NCBI GenBank assembly: GCA_004570425.1
Contig: SPQJ01000004.1
Coordinates: forward strand, 62,001-126,000
DNA: 64,000 nucleotides
Source of the DNA: Bacillus sp. AZ43
GTDB lineage: Bacteria; Actinomycetota; Actinomycetes; Mycobacteriales; Geodermatophilaceae
Direction: 5' to 3'
The position numbers were made by a program, and so were the translations under genes. This document shows, in pieces, positions 37,495-45,727 of this stretch. The notes beneath the pieces are model-generated. The model saw only the letters and a list, made by a program, of their open reading frames with translations. It made no database searches and was not told the origin of the DNA. Position 1 is the first letter of the stretch, and every line of letters starts with the position of its first letter.

Positions 37495-38538
37495 TCAGGC
37501 GCCCTGCGACTGGCCGGCGGACAGCAGGTCCTCGCACGCCTCGACGACGCGCGCGGCCATGCCGGTCTCGGCCGCCTTGAGGTAGCTGCGCGGGTCGTAC
37601 GTCTTCTTGTTGCCGACCTCGCCGTCGACCTTCAGGACGCCGTCGTAGTTGGTGAACATGTGGCCGGCGATCGGCCGGGTGAAGGCGTACTGGGTGTCGG
37701 TGTCGACGTTCATCTTCACGACGCCGTACGAGATGGCCTCGCGGATCTCCGACTGCGCGGAGCCGGAGCCGCCGTGGAACACGAAGTTGAACGGCTTGGC
37801 GCCCTCTCCGAGGCCCAGTTCGGAGCTGACGACGTCCTGGCCCTGCTGGAGGATCTCCGGGCGCAGCTTCACGTTGCCGGGCTTGTAGACGCCGTGGACG
37901 TTGCCGAACGTGGCGGCGAGCAGGTAGACGCCGCGCTCGCCCAGACCCAGGGCCTTGGCGGTGGCGACGAAGTCGCCGGGGGCGGTGTAGAGCTTCTCGT
38001 TGATGTCGTGGGCGACGCCGTCCTCCTCGCCCCCGACGACGCCGATCTCCAGCTCGAGCACGATCTTCGCCGCGGCGGTCGCGTCGAGCAGCTCCTCGGC
38101 GATCTGGAGGTTCTCCTCCAGGTCGATGGCCGAGCCGTCCCACATGTGCGACTGGAACAGCGGCGCCTGGCCGGCGTCGACGCGGTCCTTGGACAGCGCG
38201 ATCAGCGGGCGGACGTAGCCGTCGAGCTTGTCCTTGGGGCAGTGGTCGGTGTGCAGCGCGACGTTGACCGGGTACTTCTCGGCGACGACGTGCGCGAACT
38301 CGGCGAGCGCCACCGCGCCGGTGACCATGTCCTTCACCCGGGTGCCGGAGCCGAACTCGGCGCCGCCCGTGGAGAACTGGATGATGCCGTCGCTGCCCGC
38401 GTCGGCGAACCCGCGCAGGGCCGCGTTGATCGTCTCGGACGACGTGCAGTTGATCGCCGGGTAGGCGAACCCGCCCTCCTTGGCCCGGCGGATCATGTCG
38501 GCGTAGACCTCGGGGGTCGCGATGGGCATGCGGGGCAC
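37495..38538 (-). CDS. fbaA: Class II fructose-bisphosphate aldolase
   Basis: FbaA interconverts fructose-1,6-bisphosphate with the two triose phosphates in glycolysis and gluconeogenesis. The 347-residue zinc enzyme has FAYPAINCTSSETINAALRGFADAGSD and the metal-binding/catalytic segment VALHTDHCPKDKLD. ELEIGVVGGEEDGV, HGGSGS (phosphate binding) and VVKMNVDTDTQYA follow. ATG follows GGAGGAGTGCCCC. A DUF3151 gene follows after 2 nt. The family length is complete. Confidence 0.96.
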   Translation of the reverse strand: MPRMPIATPEVYADMIRRAKEGGFAYPAINCTSSETINAALRGFADAGSDGIIQFSTGGAEFGSGTRVKDMVTGAVALAEFAHVVAEKYPVNVALHTDHCPKDKLDGYVRPLIALSKDRVDAGQAPLFQSHMWDGSAIDLEENLQIAEELLDATAAAKIVLELEIGVVGGEEDGVAHDINEKLYTAPGDFVATAKALGLGERGVYLLAATFGNVHGVYKPGNVKLRPEILQQGQDVVSSELGLGEGAKPFNFVFHGGSGSAQSEIREAISYGVVKMNVDTDTQYAFTRPIAGHMFTNYDGVLKVDGEVGNKKTYDPRSYLKAAETGMAARVVEACEDLLSAGQSQGA

Positions 38539-38634
38539 TCCTCCGGTGGAAGCGGCGTGTACGGCGCTGTACGTCGTGATCAGTATCCCGCCGGGCGCGT
38601 CACCGCGAGGGGTCGGGCCCCGGACCGGGTGACG

Positions 38635-39984
38635 TCAGCCGGTCTCGATGCGGCTGGCCACCCGCGCGGCCACGACCACCGGGTCGTAGGTCGGCGAGAA
38701 CGGCGGCGCGTAGGAGAGGTCGGAGCCCGCGAGGACGTCGGCGGTCATCCCGGCCCAGATCGCGGTGGCGAAGACGTCGATCCGCTTGCCGCTGCCCGGC
38801 CCGCCGACGATCTGCGCGCCGAGCAGCAGGCCGGACCCCTTCTCGGTGATGATCTTGACGTGGATGGGCGCGGCGCCCGGGTAGTAGCCGGCGCGCGTCG
38901 AGGACTCGATCAGCTCGGTGCGGTAGTCGTAGCCGCCCTCCTCGGCCTGCGTGGTGCACAGCCCGGTGCGGGCCACCTCGAGGTCGCCGACCTTCGTCAT
39001 CGCCGTCCCCAGGACACCGGCGAAGCGGGCGGGCCGCCCGCCGATCACGGAGCCGGCGACCCGGCCCTGCTTGTTCGCGTGGGTGCCGAGCGCCACGTGG
39101 ATCGCCTCGCCGGTGATCCGGTGGAAGGTCTGGGCGCAGTCCCCGGCGGCGAACACCTCCGGGTGCGACCGGCTGCGCTGGGTGTGCGCCACGTCGATCG
39201 CGCCCGTCGTCCCGAGGGCCAGGCCGGCCTCCCGGGCGAGGGTCGTCTCCGGGCCCATCCCGAGGCCGAGGACGACGAGGTCGGCGTCGTAGCTGCCCTC
39301 GTCGGTGCGGACGGCGCGGGCGACGCCGTCGACGTCGACCTCGACCTCCCGCACCGGCTCGCTCGGCCGCACGTCGATGCCCATCGCGCCCATGGCCGCG
39401 CAGACCTTCTCGCCCATGTCGTCGTCCAGCTGCGCCATCGGCAGCGGGTCGGCCAGGACGACGGTGACCTCCAGGCCGCGGGTCTGCAGCACCTCGGCCA
39501 TCTCGAGACCGATGTAGCCGCCGCCGAGGACCACTGCCCGCTTCGCCCCGGCAGCGATCGCGGCGCGGATGTCGGCGCCGTCGGCCAGGCGGTGCACGCC
39601 GTGCACGCCGTCGGCGTCGAGGCCGGGCACCGGCGGGCGGAACGGCTTGCCGCCGGTGGCGACGACCAGCGAGTCGTAGCCCAGCCGCTCGCTGTCGGTG
39701 ACCACCGCGGCGGCGGCCAGGTCGATGCCCTCGGCGCGGGTGCCGATGCGCACCTCGATGCCCTGGGCCGCGAAGTCGGCCGGGGTGCGGGCGAGCAGCT
39801 GGTCGCGGTCCTCGACGTGGTCGCCGATCCAGTAGGGGATGCCGCAGGCGGAGTAGGAGATCTCCGGGCCCTGCTCCAGCACCACGATGTCGAGTTGGGA
39901 GGCGTCGCGCAGCCGGCGTGCCTGCGCGGCCGCCGACAGGCCCGCGGCGTCTCCGCCGATGACGACGAGCCGCTGTCTGCTCAC
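38635..39984 (-). CDS. CoA-disulfide-reductase/NADH-oxidase-like flavoprotein
   Basis: The 449-residue protein belongs to the single-cysteine group of pyridine nucleotide-disulfide oxidoreductases. It has an FAD motif GGDAAGLSAAAQARR, the redox cysteine in YSACGIPYWIGDHV, an NAD(P)H motif GGGYIGLEMAE and AAGDCAQTFHRITG. The C-terminal dimerisation domain ends in AIWAGMTADVLAGSDLSYAPPFSPTYDPV. CoA-disulfide reductase, NADH oxidase and persulfide reductase activities all occur in this family; none can be chosen. The GTG at 39984 is used; an open frame continuing upstream through the neighbouring gene is an artefact. A 5-nt gap separates it from the upstream oxidase gene. Confidence 0.92.
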   Translation of the reverse strand: MSRQRLVVIGGDAAGLSAAAQARRLRDASQLDIVVLEQGPEISYSACGIPYWIGDHVEDRDQLLARTPADFAAQGIEVRIGTRAEGIDLAAAAVVTDSERLGYDSLVVATGGKPFRPPVPGLDADGVHGVHRLADGADIRAAIAAGAKRAVVLGGGYIGLEMAEVLQTRGLEVTVVLADPLPMAQLDDDMGEKVCAAMGAMGIDVRPSEPVREVEVDVDGVARAVRTDEGSYDADLVVLGLGMGPETTLAREAGLALGTTGAIDVAHTQRSRSHPEVFAAGDCAQTFHRITGEAIHVALGTHANKQGRVAGSVIGGRPARFAGVLGTAMTKVGDLEVARTGLCTTQAEEGGYDYRTELIESSTRAGYYPGAAPIHVKIITEKGSGLLLGAQIVGGPGSGKRIDVFATAIWAGMTADVLAGSDLSYAPPFSPTYDPVVVAARVASRIETG

Positions 39985-39989
39985 GTCGC

Positions 39990-41396
39990 TCAGCGTGTCA
40001 CCCCGACGGCGAGATCGGCCCGCCGGAAGACCTTGCCCGGGTTGAGCAGGCCGTCCGGGTCCAGCGCGTCCTTGATCGAGCGGTGCACGTCGAGGGCCAC
40101 CGGGCCGATCTCGCGCTCGAGCCAGTCGACCTTGATCGCGCCCACGCCGTGCTCGCCGGTGATGGTGCCGCCCAGCGAGAGGCCGAGCTCGAGGATGTCG
40201 TCGAACGCGGCGAACGCCCGCTCGCGCTGGTCGGCGTCCGCGGGGTCGAAGCAGATGGTCGGGTGCATGTTGCCGTCGCCGGCGTGCCCGACGACGCCGA
40301 TGGTCAGTGCGCGGGCGGCGGCGATGCCGTCGCACCCGTCGAGGAACGCAGCGATCCGCGAGCGGGGCACGGCGACGTCGTCGATGAGCGTGCTGCCCAG
40401 CTGCTCCAGCGCGGGCAGTGCCACCCGGCGGGCCTGCAGCAGCAGGTCGCCCTCGGCGGGGTCCTCGGTGGTGTGCACCAGCTGGGCGCCGGCCTCGCGG
40501 CACAGCCGCGCGAGCGCCTCGATCTCGCGGCCGGCCGCCTGCCCGCCGGTGTCGGACTGCGCGACCAGCAGCGCGCGGGCGCCGCGGTCGAGGTCGGCGT
40601 GCAGCAGGTCGTCGACCGCGCGGATGCAGGTGTTGTCCATGACCTCGAGCAGGCTCGGCACCAGTCCCGTCGTGACCACCCGCTCGACGACCTGGCCGGT
40701 CTGCGCCGTCGTCGCGAAGGTGGCGGCGAGGGTGACCGGCCGCTGGGGCGCCGGGCGCAACGCCAGCGTCGCCTCGGTGATGACACCGAGCGTGCCCTCG
40801 GAGCCGACGAACAGCCGCGCGAGGTCGTAGCCCGCGACGCCCTTGACGGTGCGCCGGCCGGTGCGCAGCACCCGCCCGTCGGCGAGGACGACCTCCAGCC
40901 CGAGCACGTAGTCGGTGGTGACGCCGTACTTGACGCAGCACAGGCCGCCGGAGTTCGTGGAGAGGTTGCCGCCGATCGTGCACCAGTCGTAGCTCGACGG
41001 GTCCGGCGGGTAGAACAGCCCGGCGCCGGCCACGGCGTCGCGGAGCTGCTTGTTCACCACCCCGGGCTGGACGACGGCGAGCCGGTCGGCCGGGGAGACC
41101 TCCAGCACGGCGTCCATCCGTGTCATGACCAGGGTGATGGCGCCGTCGACGGCGTTGCTGGACCCGGCCAGCCCCGAGCCGGCGCCGCGCGGCACGACCG
41201 GCACGCCGTGCCGCGCCGCCGTCCGCATCACCGCGACGACGTCCTCGGTGCGGCGGGGGAACACGACCGCGGCGGGGGTGCCCGCGGGCGCGAGCATCGC
41301 CTGGTCGCGCGCGTACGCCGCGGTCACGTCGCGGTCGGTCAGCACGCTGTCGGGGCCGAGCGCGTCGACGAGCTCGGCGACCCACGCAGTGGTCAC
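39990..41396 (-). CDS. FAD-linked oxidase, GlcD/D-2-hydroxyacid dehydrogenase-like
   Basis: The 468-residue VAO-family protein has an FAD-binding PCMH domain with VVPRGAGSGLAGSSNAV and PDPSSYDWCTIGGNLSTNSGG. The C-terminal FAD-oxidase domain carries GHAGDGNMHPTICF, GTITGEHGVGAIK and DPDGLLNPGKVF. It probably oxidises glycolate, D-lactate or a related hydroxyacid. A TACGGT -10 box (complement of 41403-41408) lies exactly 6 nt before the GTG at 41396, favouring that start over the GTG 6 nt upstream. It is apparently co-transcribed with the flavoprotein downstream. Confidence 0.92.
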   Translation of the reverse strand: MTTAWVAELVDALGPDSVLTDRDVTAAYARDQAMLAPAGTPAAVVFPRRTEDVVAVMRTAARHGVPVVPRGAGSGLAGSSNAVDGAITLVMTRMDAVLEVSPADRLAVVQPGVVNKQLRDAVAGAGLFYPPDPSSYDWCTIGGNLSTNSGGLCCVKYGVTTDYVLGLEVVLADGRVLRTGRRTVKGVAGYDLARLFVGSEGTLGVITEATLALRPAPQRPVTLAATFATTAQTGQVVERVVTTGLVPSLLEVMDNTCIRAVDDLLHADLDRGARALLVAQSDTGGQAAGREIEALARLCREAGAQLVHTTEDPAEGDLLLQARRVALPALEQLGSTLIDDVAVPRSRIAAFLDGCDGIAAARALTIGVVGHAGDGNMHPTICFDPADADQRERAFAAFDDILELGLSLGGTITGEHGVGAIKVDWLEREIGPVALDVHRSIKDALDPDGLLNPGKVFRRADLAVGVTR

Positions 41397-41427
41397 GGTC
41401 ACACCGTAGGCCGTCGGCCGACGGGGG

Positions 41428-41982
41428 TCAGTCCAGGCCGAGGTCCGCGAGGGTGAAGGCGGCCCGGTACTCGAAGCCGGCGGCCTCCACGGCGGCCCGG
41501 CCGCCGCGGTCGACGATCACCGCGACCGCGATGACCTCGGCACCGGCCTCCTGCAGCGCCTCGGCCGCGGTCAGCGGGCTGCCGCCGGTCGTGGACACGT
41601 CCTCCACGACGAGGACCGCGCGGCCGGCGACGTCCGGGCCCTCGATCCGCCGCTGCAGCCCGTGCGCCTTGCCTGCCTTGCGGACGACGCAGGCGTCGAG
41701 GAAGCCCTCGCCGGCGGCCGCCGCGTGCAGCATCGCCGCGGCCACCGGGTCGGCGCCGAGCGTGAGCCCGCCGACGACGTCGTAGCGCAGGTCGCCGGTC
41801 AGCTGGCGCATCACGCGGCCGACCAGCGGCGCCCCCTCGTGGTGGAGGGTCAGGCGGCGCATGTCGATGTACCAGTCGGCCTCCTGCCCCGAGGAGAGCG
41901 TGACCTTCCCGTGGACGACCGCCAGCTCGACGATCAGTTCCAGCAGGCGGTCGCGGTCGGGCAGCGAGGCGGGGGCCGTCAT
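41428..41982 (-). CDS. pyrE: Orotate phosphoribosyltransferase
   Basis: PyrE converts orotate and PRPP to OMP in pyrimidine synthesis. The 184-residue protein has LSSGQEADWYIDMRRLTLH and [30 protein letters not shown] carries the active-site lysines, and the PRPP motif VLVVEDVSTTGGSP is at residues 123-136. The start codon is inside the proximal arm of a perfect 18-bp inverted repeat, with a TAGGGT -10-like element in its centre. Expression control through that structure, or through a protein binding it, is likely. Confidence 0.95.
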   Translation of the reverse strand: MTAPASLPDRDRLLELIVELAVVHGKVTLSSGQEADWYIDMRRLTLHHEGAPLVGRVMRQLTGDLRYDVVGGLTLGADPVAAAMLHAAAAGEGFLDACVVRKAGKAHGLQRRIEGPDVAGRAVLVVEDVSTTGGSPLTAAEALQEAGAEVIAVAVIVDRGGRAAVEAAGFEYRAAFTLADLGLD

Positions 41983-42013
41983 GTCTGGGAACCCTAGACA
42001 TGACGGCCCCCGC
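41969..42013 (-). promoter_or_regulatory. 18-bp perfect inverted repeat covering the pyrE start
   Basis: Arms at 41969-41986 and 41996-42013 are perfectly complementary around GGGAACCCT. On the coding (minus) strand a TAGGGT element (complement of 41991-41996) lies in the centre, 8 nt before the pyrE ATG, which is itself in the proximal arm. It may be an operator over a near-leaderless promoter, a hairpin hiding the start in read-through mRNA, or the terminator of the fasciclin gene. Confidence 0.7.
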
Positions 42014-42020
42014 GCCGCGC

Positions 42021-42686
42021 TCAGGCGCCGGCGGGCTTGAGCACCTGGTCGATGATGTAGACGGTGGCGTTGGCGGTCTGCACGTTGCCGCAGATCACCG
42101 AGGCCTCCGCCCCGACGACGGTCCCGTCCATGGCGATGGTGAAGTCCTCACCCGAGCCCTCGACGGTGACCTCGTCGTTGTTCAGCGTGGTGTGCGTGCC
42201 GGCCAGGTCCTCCGGGGTCAGCCGGCCCGGGATGACGTGGTGGGTGAGCACCGCGGTGAGCTGCGCGGTGTCGGCCAGCAGCGCGTTGAGCGCGTCGGCC
42301 GGCACCGCCTCGAACGCCGGGTTGGCCGGGGCCAGCACGGTGATGTCGTCGGTGGTGTTGAGGGTGTCGCCGAGGTTCGCGGCGGTCACCGCCTGCACCA
42401 GCGTGGACAGCGCCGGGTTGTTGCTCGCGGCGGTGGCGACCGGGTCGTCGGTCATCCCGGTGAAGCTGCCCTCGCCCTCGGCGGGGACGGCGGAGCACCC
42501 GGCGCCGAACGGCTCGTCGGACATGGGCATGGCGCTGCTCTCGGGGGCCTGGCTCTCCATGCTGCTGCTGGTGTCCGAGGACGCGCTGGTGTCGGCCGAG
42601 TCGTCCGAGCCGCAGGCGCTCAGCGTGATGGCGAGGCTGGAGACGGCCGTCACGAGGACGCCGCGGGTGAGGAGGTTGCTCTTCAC
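42021..42686 (-). CDS. Fasciclin (FAS1) domain lipoprotein
   Basis: The 221-residue protein has a lipoprotein signal (lipobox ITLSAC, Cys near residue 25) and a Ser/Asp/Met-rich linker. One FAS1 domain runs from about residue 85 to the end, with LSTLVQAVTAANLGDTLNTTDDITVLAPANPAF as first box, TAVLTHHVIPGRL in the middle and ANATVYIIDQVLKP as second box. It resembles mycobacterial MPT70/MPT83 and would sit on the outer membrane face. It lies downstream of the sulfite-oxidase-fold gene with a 127-nt gap, a pairing seen in actinomycetes. Confidence 0.93.
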   Translation of the reverse strand: MKSNLLTRGVLVTAVSSLAITLSACGSDDSADTSASSDTSSSMESQAPESSAMPMSDEPFGAGCSAVPAEGEGSFTGMTDDPVATAASNNPALSTLVQAVTAANLGDTLNTTDDITVLAPANPAFEAVPADALNALLADTAQLTAVLTHHVIPGRLTPEDLAGTHTTLNNDEVTVEGSGEDFTIAMDGTVVGAEASVICGNVQTANATVYIIDQVLKPAGA

Positions 42687-42813
42687 GGTGATGGTGCTCC
42701 TTGTCCTGTCCGTGCGACCTCATTGTCGCGGGCGGGGTGGTGCGCCGGTCCGCGGGAGCGGACCGGAGTATGACGCCGCCGGGCGGTGCCGGCGGGGATC
42801 CGGGGTGGCCCGG

Positions 42814-44400
42814 TCAGCCGGCGACCACCTGGACGGTGTGCCAGCCGCTCGAGCCGTCGGGGAAGGGCGCGGCGCGCTGCTCGGTCTGCACCTCGCCGTC
42901 GGCCCCGGTGGCGCGCACGGTGATCGAGTGCCGGCCGGGCGCGAAGTCGTAGGGCAGGACCCACTGGCGCCACAGGTCGGCGTCCACCTCGGGCGACAGC
43001 TCCGCCCGCGCCCAGTCCTCGTCGTCGACACGGACCTCCACCGACGCGATGCCGCGCGTCTGCGCCCAGGCGACGCCGGCGATCGCCCGGCGGCCGGCGG
43101 GGAACTGGCGCAGCGGGGCGGGGGTGTCGATCCGCGAGGCGACCTTGATCGGCCCCTCGGCCGCCCAGTCGCGCTCCACCCAGTAGGCGTCGACGGCGTC
43201 GAACGTGGTGGCTTCGATGCGCACCAGCCACTTGCAGGCCGAGACGTAGCCGTACAGCCCGGGGATGAGCATCCGGACCGGGAAGCCGTGCTCCACCGGG
43301 AGCGGCTCGCCGTTCATCCCGAAGGCCAGCATCGCGTCCTCGGTCTCGAGGGCGTTGCGCGTGGGCGCGCCGATCGTCATGCCGTCCGCGGAGCGGCAGA
43401 GCAGCTGGTCGCTGCGCCGGCGGATGCCGTTCTCCTCGAGCAGGGCGCCCAGCGGGACGCCGAGCCAGCGGGCGGTCCCGGCCAGCCGGCCGCCGACCTC
43501 GTTGGAGACGCAGGTGAGCGTGACGTCCCGCTCGATGACGTCGTCGCGCCCGAGGAGGTCGTCCAGGGTGTACCGGCGCGGGGTGTCGAACATCCCGGCC
43601 ATCTCCAGCCGGTAGTCGGCCGACCGGATGCGGGGCACGGAGATGGCGGTGTCGACCCGGTAGAAGTCGCGGTTCGCCGTGAACAGCGGCGTCAGCCCGT
43701 CGATCTCCGCGGCCAGGTCCGCCCCGGCCGGGAGCGCGGCCGCCCGCGAGGCCGGTGCCGGCAGGGCGAGCGCGGCCCGGTCGCCGGAGACGTCGAACCG
43801 CCGCTGCAGCAGCCGTCCCCCTCCCCCGGCGACGGCGGCCGCGCCCAGCGCCGCCCCGCCGGCGAGGACGAACCGGCGGCGGTCGACTCCCGGTGCGTCG
43901 CCCCGTGGTCCGGCTCCGGGAGCCGGCGCGGTCAGCGGGCGGAGGAGGGCGAGCAGGGCGGCCACCCCGGCCGCGGCGCCCAGCAGCGAGGGCAGCGCGT
44001 CCAGCGGCCCGCCCGCGGGCCGGGTGACGGCCGCGATCGCGCCGACCAGTCCGAAGAGCGCGATCCCGAGCGCGCCCAGGCGCCGGCTGCGCAGCCCGGT
44101 CAGGCCGATGACCAGCGCGTACAGCGCGACGATCAGCAGTGTCCCGACGACCAGGGCGATCTTGTCGTTCTCGCCGAAGGTCCGGATCGCGAAGGCCTTG
44201 ACCGGCTCCGGCGTCAGCGTGATGACGGCGTCGCCGACGGCGATCACCGGCGAGGACGCGGGCCCCACGAGTGCGGCGACCAGCTCCGCGACGCCCAGCG
44301 CCACCGCGGCGGCCAGCAGACCGGCCAGCGCGGCGAGCCCACGCCGCCCCCGGCCGGACCCGGAGCGGGGCGCGGCCGGTGGCTGCGGGGAGGTCGTCAC
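42814..44400 (-). CDS. Membrane-anchored sulfite-oxidase-fold molybdopterin oxidoreductase
   Basis: The 528-residue protein has about four N-terminal membrane helices (residues 20-165), then a twin-arginine-like segment DRRRFVLAGGAALGAAA and an extracytoplasmic catalytic part. The molybdenum-ligating cysteine is in TLTCVSNEVGG (Cys297). GFPVRMLIPGLYGYVSACKWL and the C-terminal dimerisation domain with WAQTRGIASVEVRVDDEDW match the sulfite oxidase/YedY superfamily. Substrates range from sulfite to methionine sulfoxide; none is specified here. The GTG start has weak upstream signals. It is divergent from a small membrane protein gene. Confidence 0.92.
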   Translation of the reverse strand: MTTSPQPPAAPRSGSGRGRRGLAALAGLLAAAVALGVAELVAALVGPASSPVIAVGDAVITLTPEPVKAFAIRTFGENDKIALVVGTLLIVALYALVIGLTGLRSRRLGALGIALFGLVGAIAAVTRPAGGPLDALPSLLGAAAGVAALLALLRPLTAPAPGAGPRGDAPGVDRRRFVLAGGAALGAAAVAGGGGRLLQRRFDVSGDRAALALPAPASRAAALPAGADLAAEIDGLTPLFTANRDFYRVDTAISVPRIRSADYRLEMAGMFDTPRRYTLDDLLGRDDVIERDVTLTCVSNEVGGRLAGTARWLGVPLGALLEENGIRRRSDQLLCRSADGMTIGAPTRNALETEDAMLAFGMNGEPLPVEHGFPVRMLIPGLYGYVSACKWLVRIEATTFDAVDAYWVERDWAAEGPIKVASRIDTPAPLRQFPAGRRAIAGVAWAQTRGIASVEVRVDDEDWARAELSPEVDADLWRQWVLPYDFAPGRHSITVRATGADGEVQTEQRAAPFPDGSSGWHTVQVVAG

Positions 44401-44514
44401 ACCGGCTCTTCCGCCGGCGCGGCGGATCCGGATTCACCTCGCGGGAAATTGTCTTGCACACAACCTGGCCGCGACCTGCGCCGGGCCGGGCCGCGGGTCT
44501 GCCAGGCTGACGGC

Positions 44515-44985
44515 GTGCCGACCGATCAGACCCCCGCCGCCGACCCCGCCGCGCGCCCCCCGATCCCGACGTCCGTGCGTGTCGCGGTCATCGCGATGGG
44601 CGTCCTCGCCGCGCTGATGCTCGTGAACGCCGGCCTCACCTGGTACGCCTTCGACACCTTCGTCGACGCGCTGGTCGAGGGCAACGACGACGTCGACCGC
44701 GGGCAGGCGGAGACGGCGCTGCGCCAGAACATCCTGGTGTACGGGCTGCTCGGGCTCCTGATCGCGCTGTCGGCCTGGTTCCTCCCGCGCCGGCAGCCGT
44801 GGGCGCGCTGGGTGGGACTGGCCACCTCCGCGGCCCTGGCCCTCCTCACGATCTTCTCCACCCTCCTGGCGGGGGGCGTGACCGTGTTCTCGCTGCTGAT
44901 CGCCGTGCTGTCGATCGCCGCGGTGACCAGCCTGATGGCGCGGACGACGCGCGACTACGTGCCCCGCCTGGGCGCCCGCTCCTGA
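44515..44985 (+). CDS. Four-helix membrane protein, 156 aa
   Basis: The GTG at 44515 gives a protein with a polar Pro/Ala N-terminus and four membrane helices. The second loop carries charged residues (EGNDDVDRGQAETALRQN), and the third and fourth helices are joined by RRQPWARWV. A CAGGCT element ends 6 nt before the GTG. Its organisation and the WAR motif parallel the convergent protein at 44989, so the two look like diverged paralogs. Function is unknown. Confidence 0.78.
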   Translation: MPTDQTPAADPAARPPIPTSVRVAVIAMGVLAALMLVNAGLTWYAFDTFVDALVEGNDDVDRGQAETALRQNILVYGLLGLLIALSAWFLPRRQPWARWVGLATSAALALLTIFSTLLAGGVTVFSLLIAVLSIAAVTSLMARTTRDYVPRLGARS

Positions 44986-44988
44986 GCG

Positions 44989-45621
44989 TCAGCCCCGCCC
45001 GTTGGCCCGCTGCCAGCCGCGGTAGCGGAACCAGTCGTTCGAGGGCTTGAGCGCCAGCAGCACGACGCCGGCGACGACGATCAGCAACTGGAACACGTTC
45101 AGGGTGCTGAGGAACGCCAGTGGCGAGCCGACCGCGAGACCCGCCAGGCCCGACACGATCCCGAGACCGCCCAGCACCCAGAGCACGATCCTGGCCCAGT
45201 TGCGGCCCTGCCAGGCGAACCAGACGAAGAGCGCGTAGGCGCCGATGAAGAGGAACCCGACGACGCTGCCGATCAGCGCGCTGCTCTCGGCGCCGGCGAG
45301 GGCCGCCTCCACGTCCTGCGTGCGCTCGATGCCGGCGTTGTCCAGCGTCCAGTCGACGACGAGGTCGTGGTTGAGCAGGGTGACGACCTGGGCGACGGCG
45401 CTGAGCACGATCGCCGCGACGAAGGCGCCGAGGCCCGCGCGGACCGTCGTCGGCCGCTCCATCGGCGGGGGCGCGCCGAAGCCCGTGGGGGCCGACGGCG
45501 CCGGCGCGTAGCCGGGGTACCGGGGATCGGGCTGGGCCGGCGGCGGGTTCCACCCCGGGGGCGGGCCGGGCTGCTCCTGCCGGCCCGGGTCGCCGTAGGG
45601 ACCACCCTGTCCTGACGTCAT
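44989..45621 (-). CDS. Four-helix membrane protein with Pro/Gly-rich N-tail, 210 aa
   Basis: About 55 N-terminal residues are rich in Pro, Gly and Tyr. Four helices follow, with DNAGIERTQDVEAALAGAES between the first two and FAWQGRNWARIVLWVLGG between the second and third. It ends NDWFRYRGWQRANGRG. The helix order and the NWAR turn resemble the neighbouring convergent gene. ATG has GGGAGGACGGCG upstream. Only 3 nt lie between the two stops. No function is known. Confidence 0.78.
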   Translation of the reverse strand: MTSGQGGPYGDPGRQEQPGPPPGWNPPPAQPDPRYPGYAPAPSAPTGFGAPPPMERPTTVRAGLGAFVAAIVLSAVAQVVTLLNHDLVVDWTLDNAGIERTQDVEAALAGAESSALIGSVVGFLFIGAYALFVWFAWQGRNWARIVLWVLGGLGIVSGLAGLAVGSPLAFLSTLNVFQLLIVVAGVVLLALKPSNDWFRYRGWQRANGRG

Positions 45622-45662
45622 CGCCGTCCTCCCGTCGGATCGCTCCCCGCGATCATGGAGGA

Positions 45663-45704
45663 CCGGGTGACACGGCGACCAGTACCGGTCGCCGTGTCAC
45701 CCGG
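45663..45704 (-). terminator. Terminator of clpB
   Basis: An 18-bp perfect inverted repeat (45663-45680 with 45687-45704) around a 6-nt loop lies 23 nt after the clpB stop. Confidence 0.7.
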
Positions 45705-45727
45705 TGGGCGAGGTCCGCCCCGGTGCC

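Noticed and set aside
37660-40830. 1056-codon open frame antisense to fbaA and two flavoproteins
   Set aside because: All three minus-strand genes have full family motifs, and the frame spans several of them without any signal of its own.
42064-44985. 973-codon plus-strand frame, possible giant fusion
   Set aside because: Only its last 156 codons (from the GTG at 44515) look like protein. The rest is antisense to the fasciclin and molybdopterin genes.
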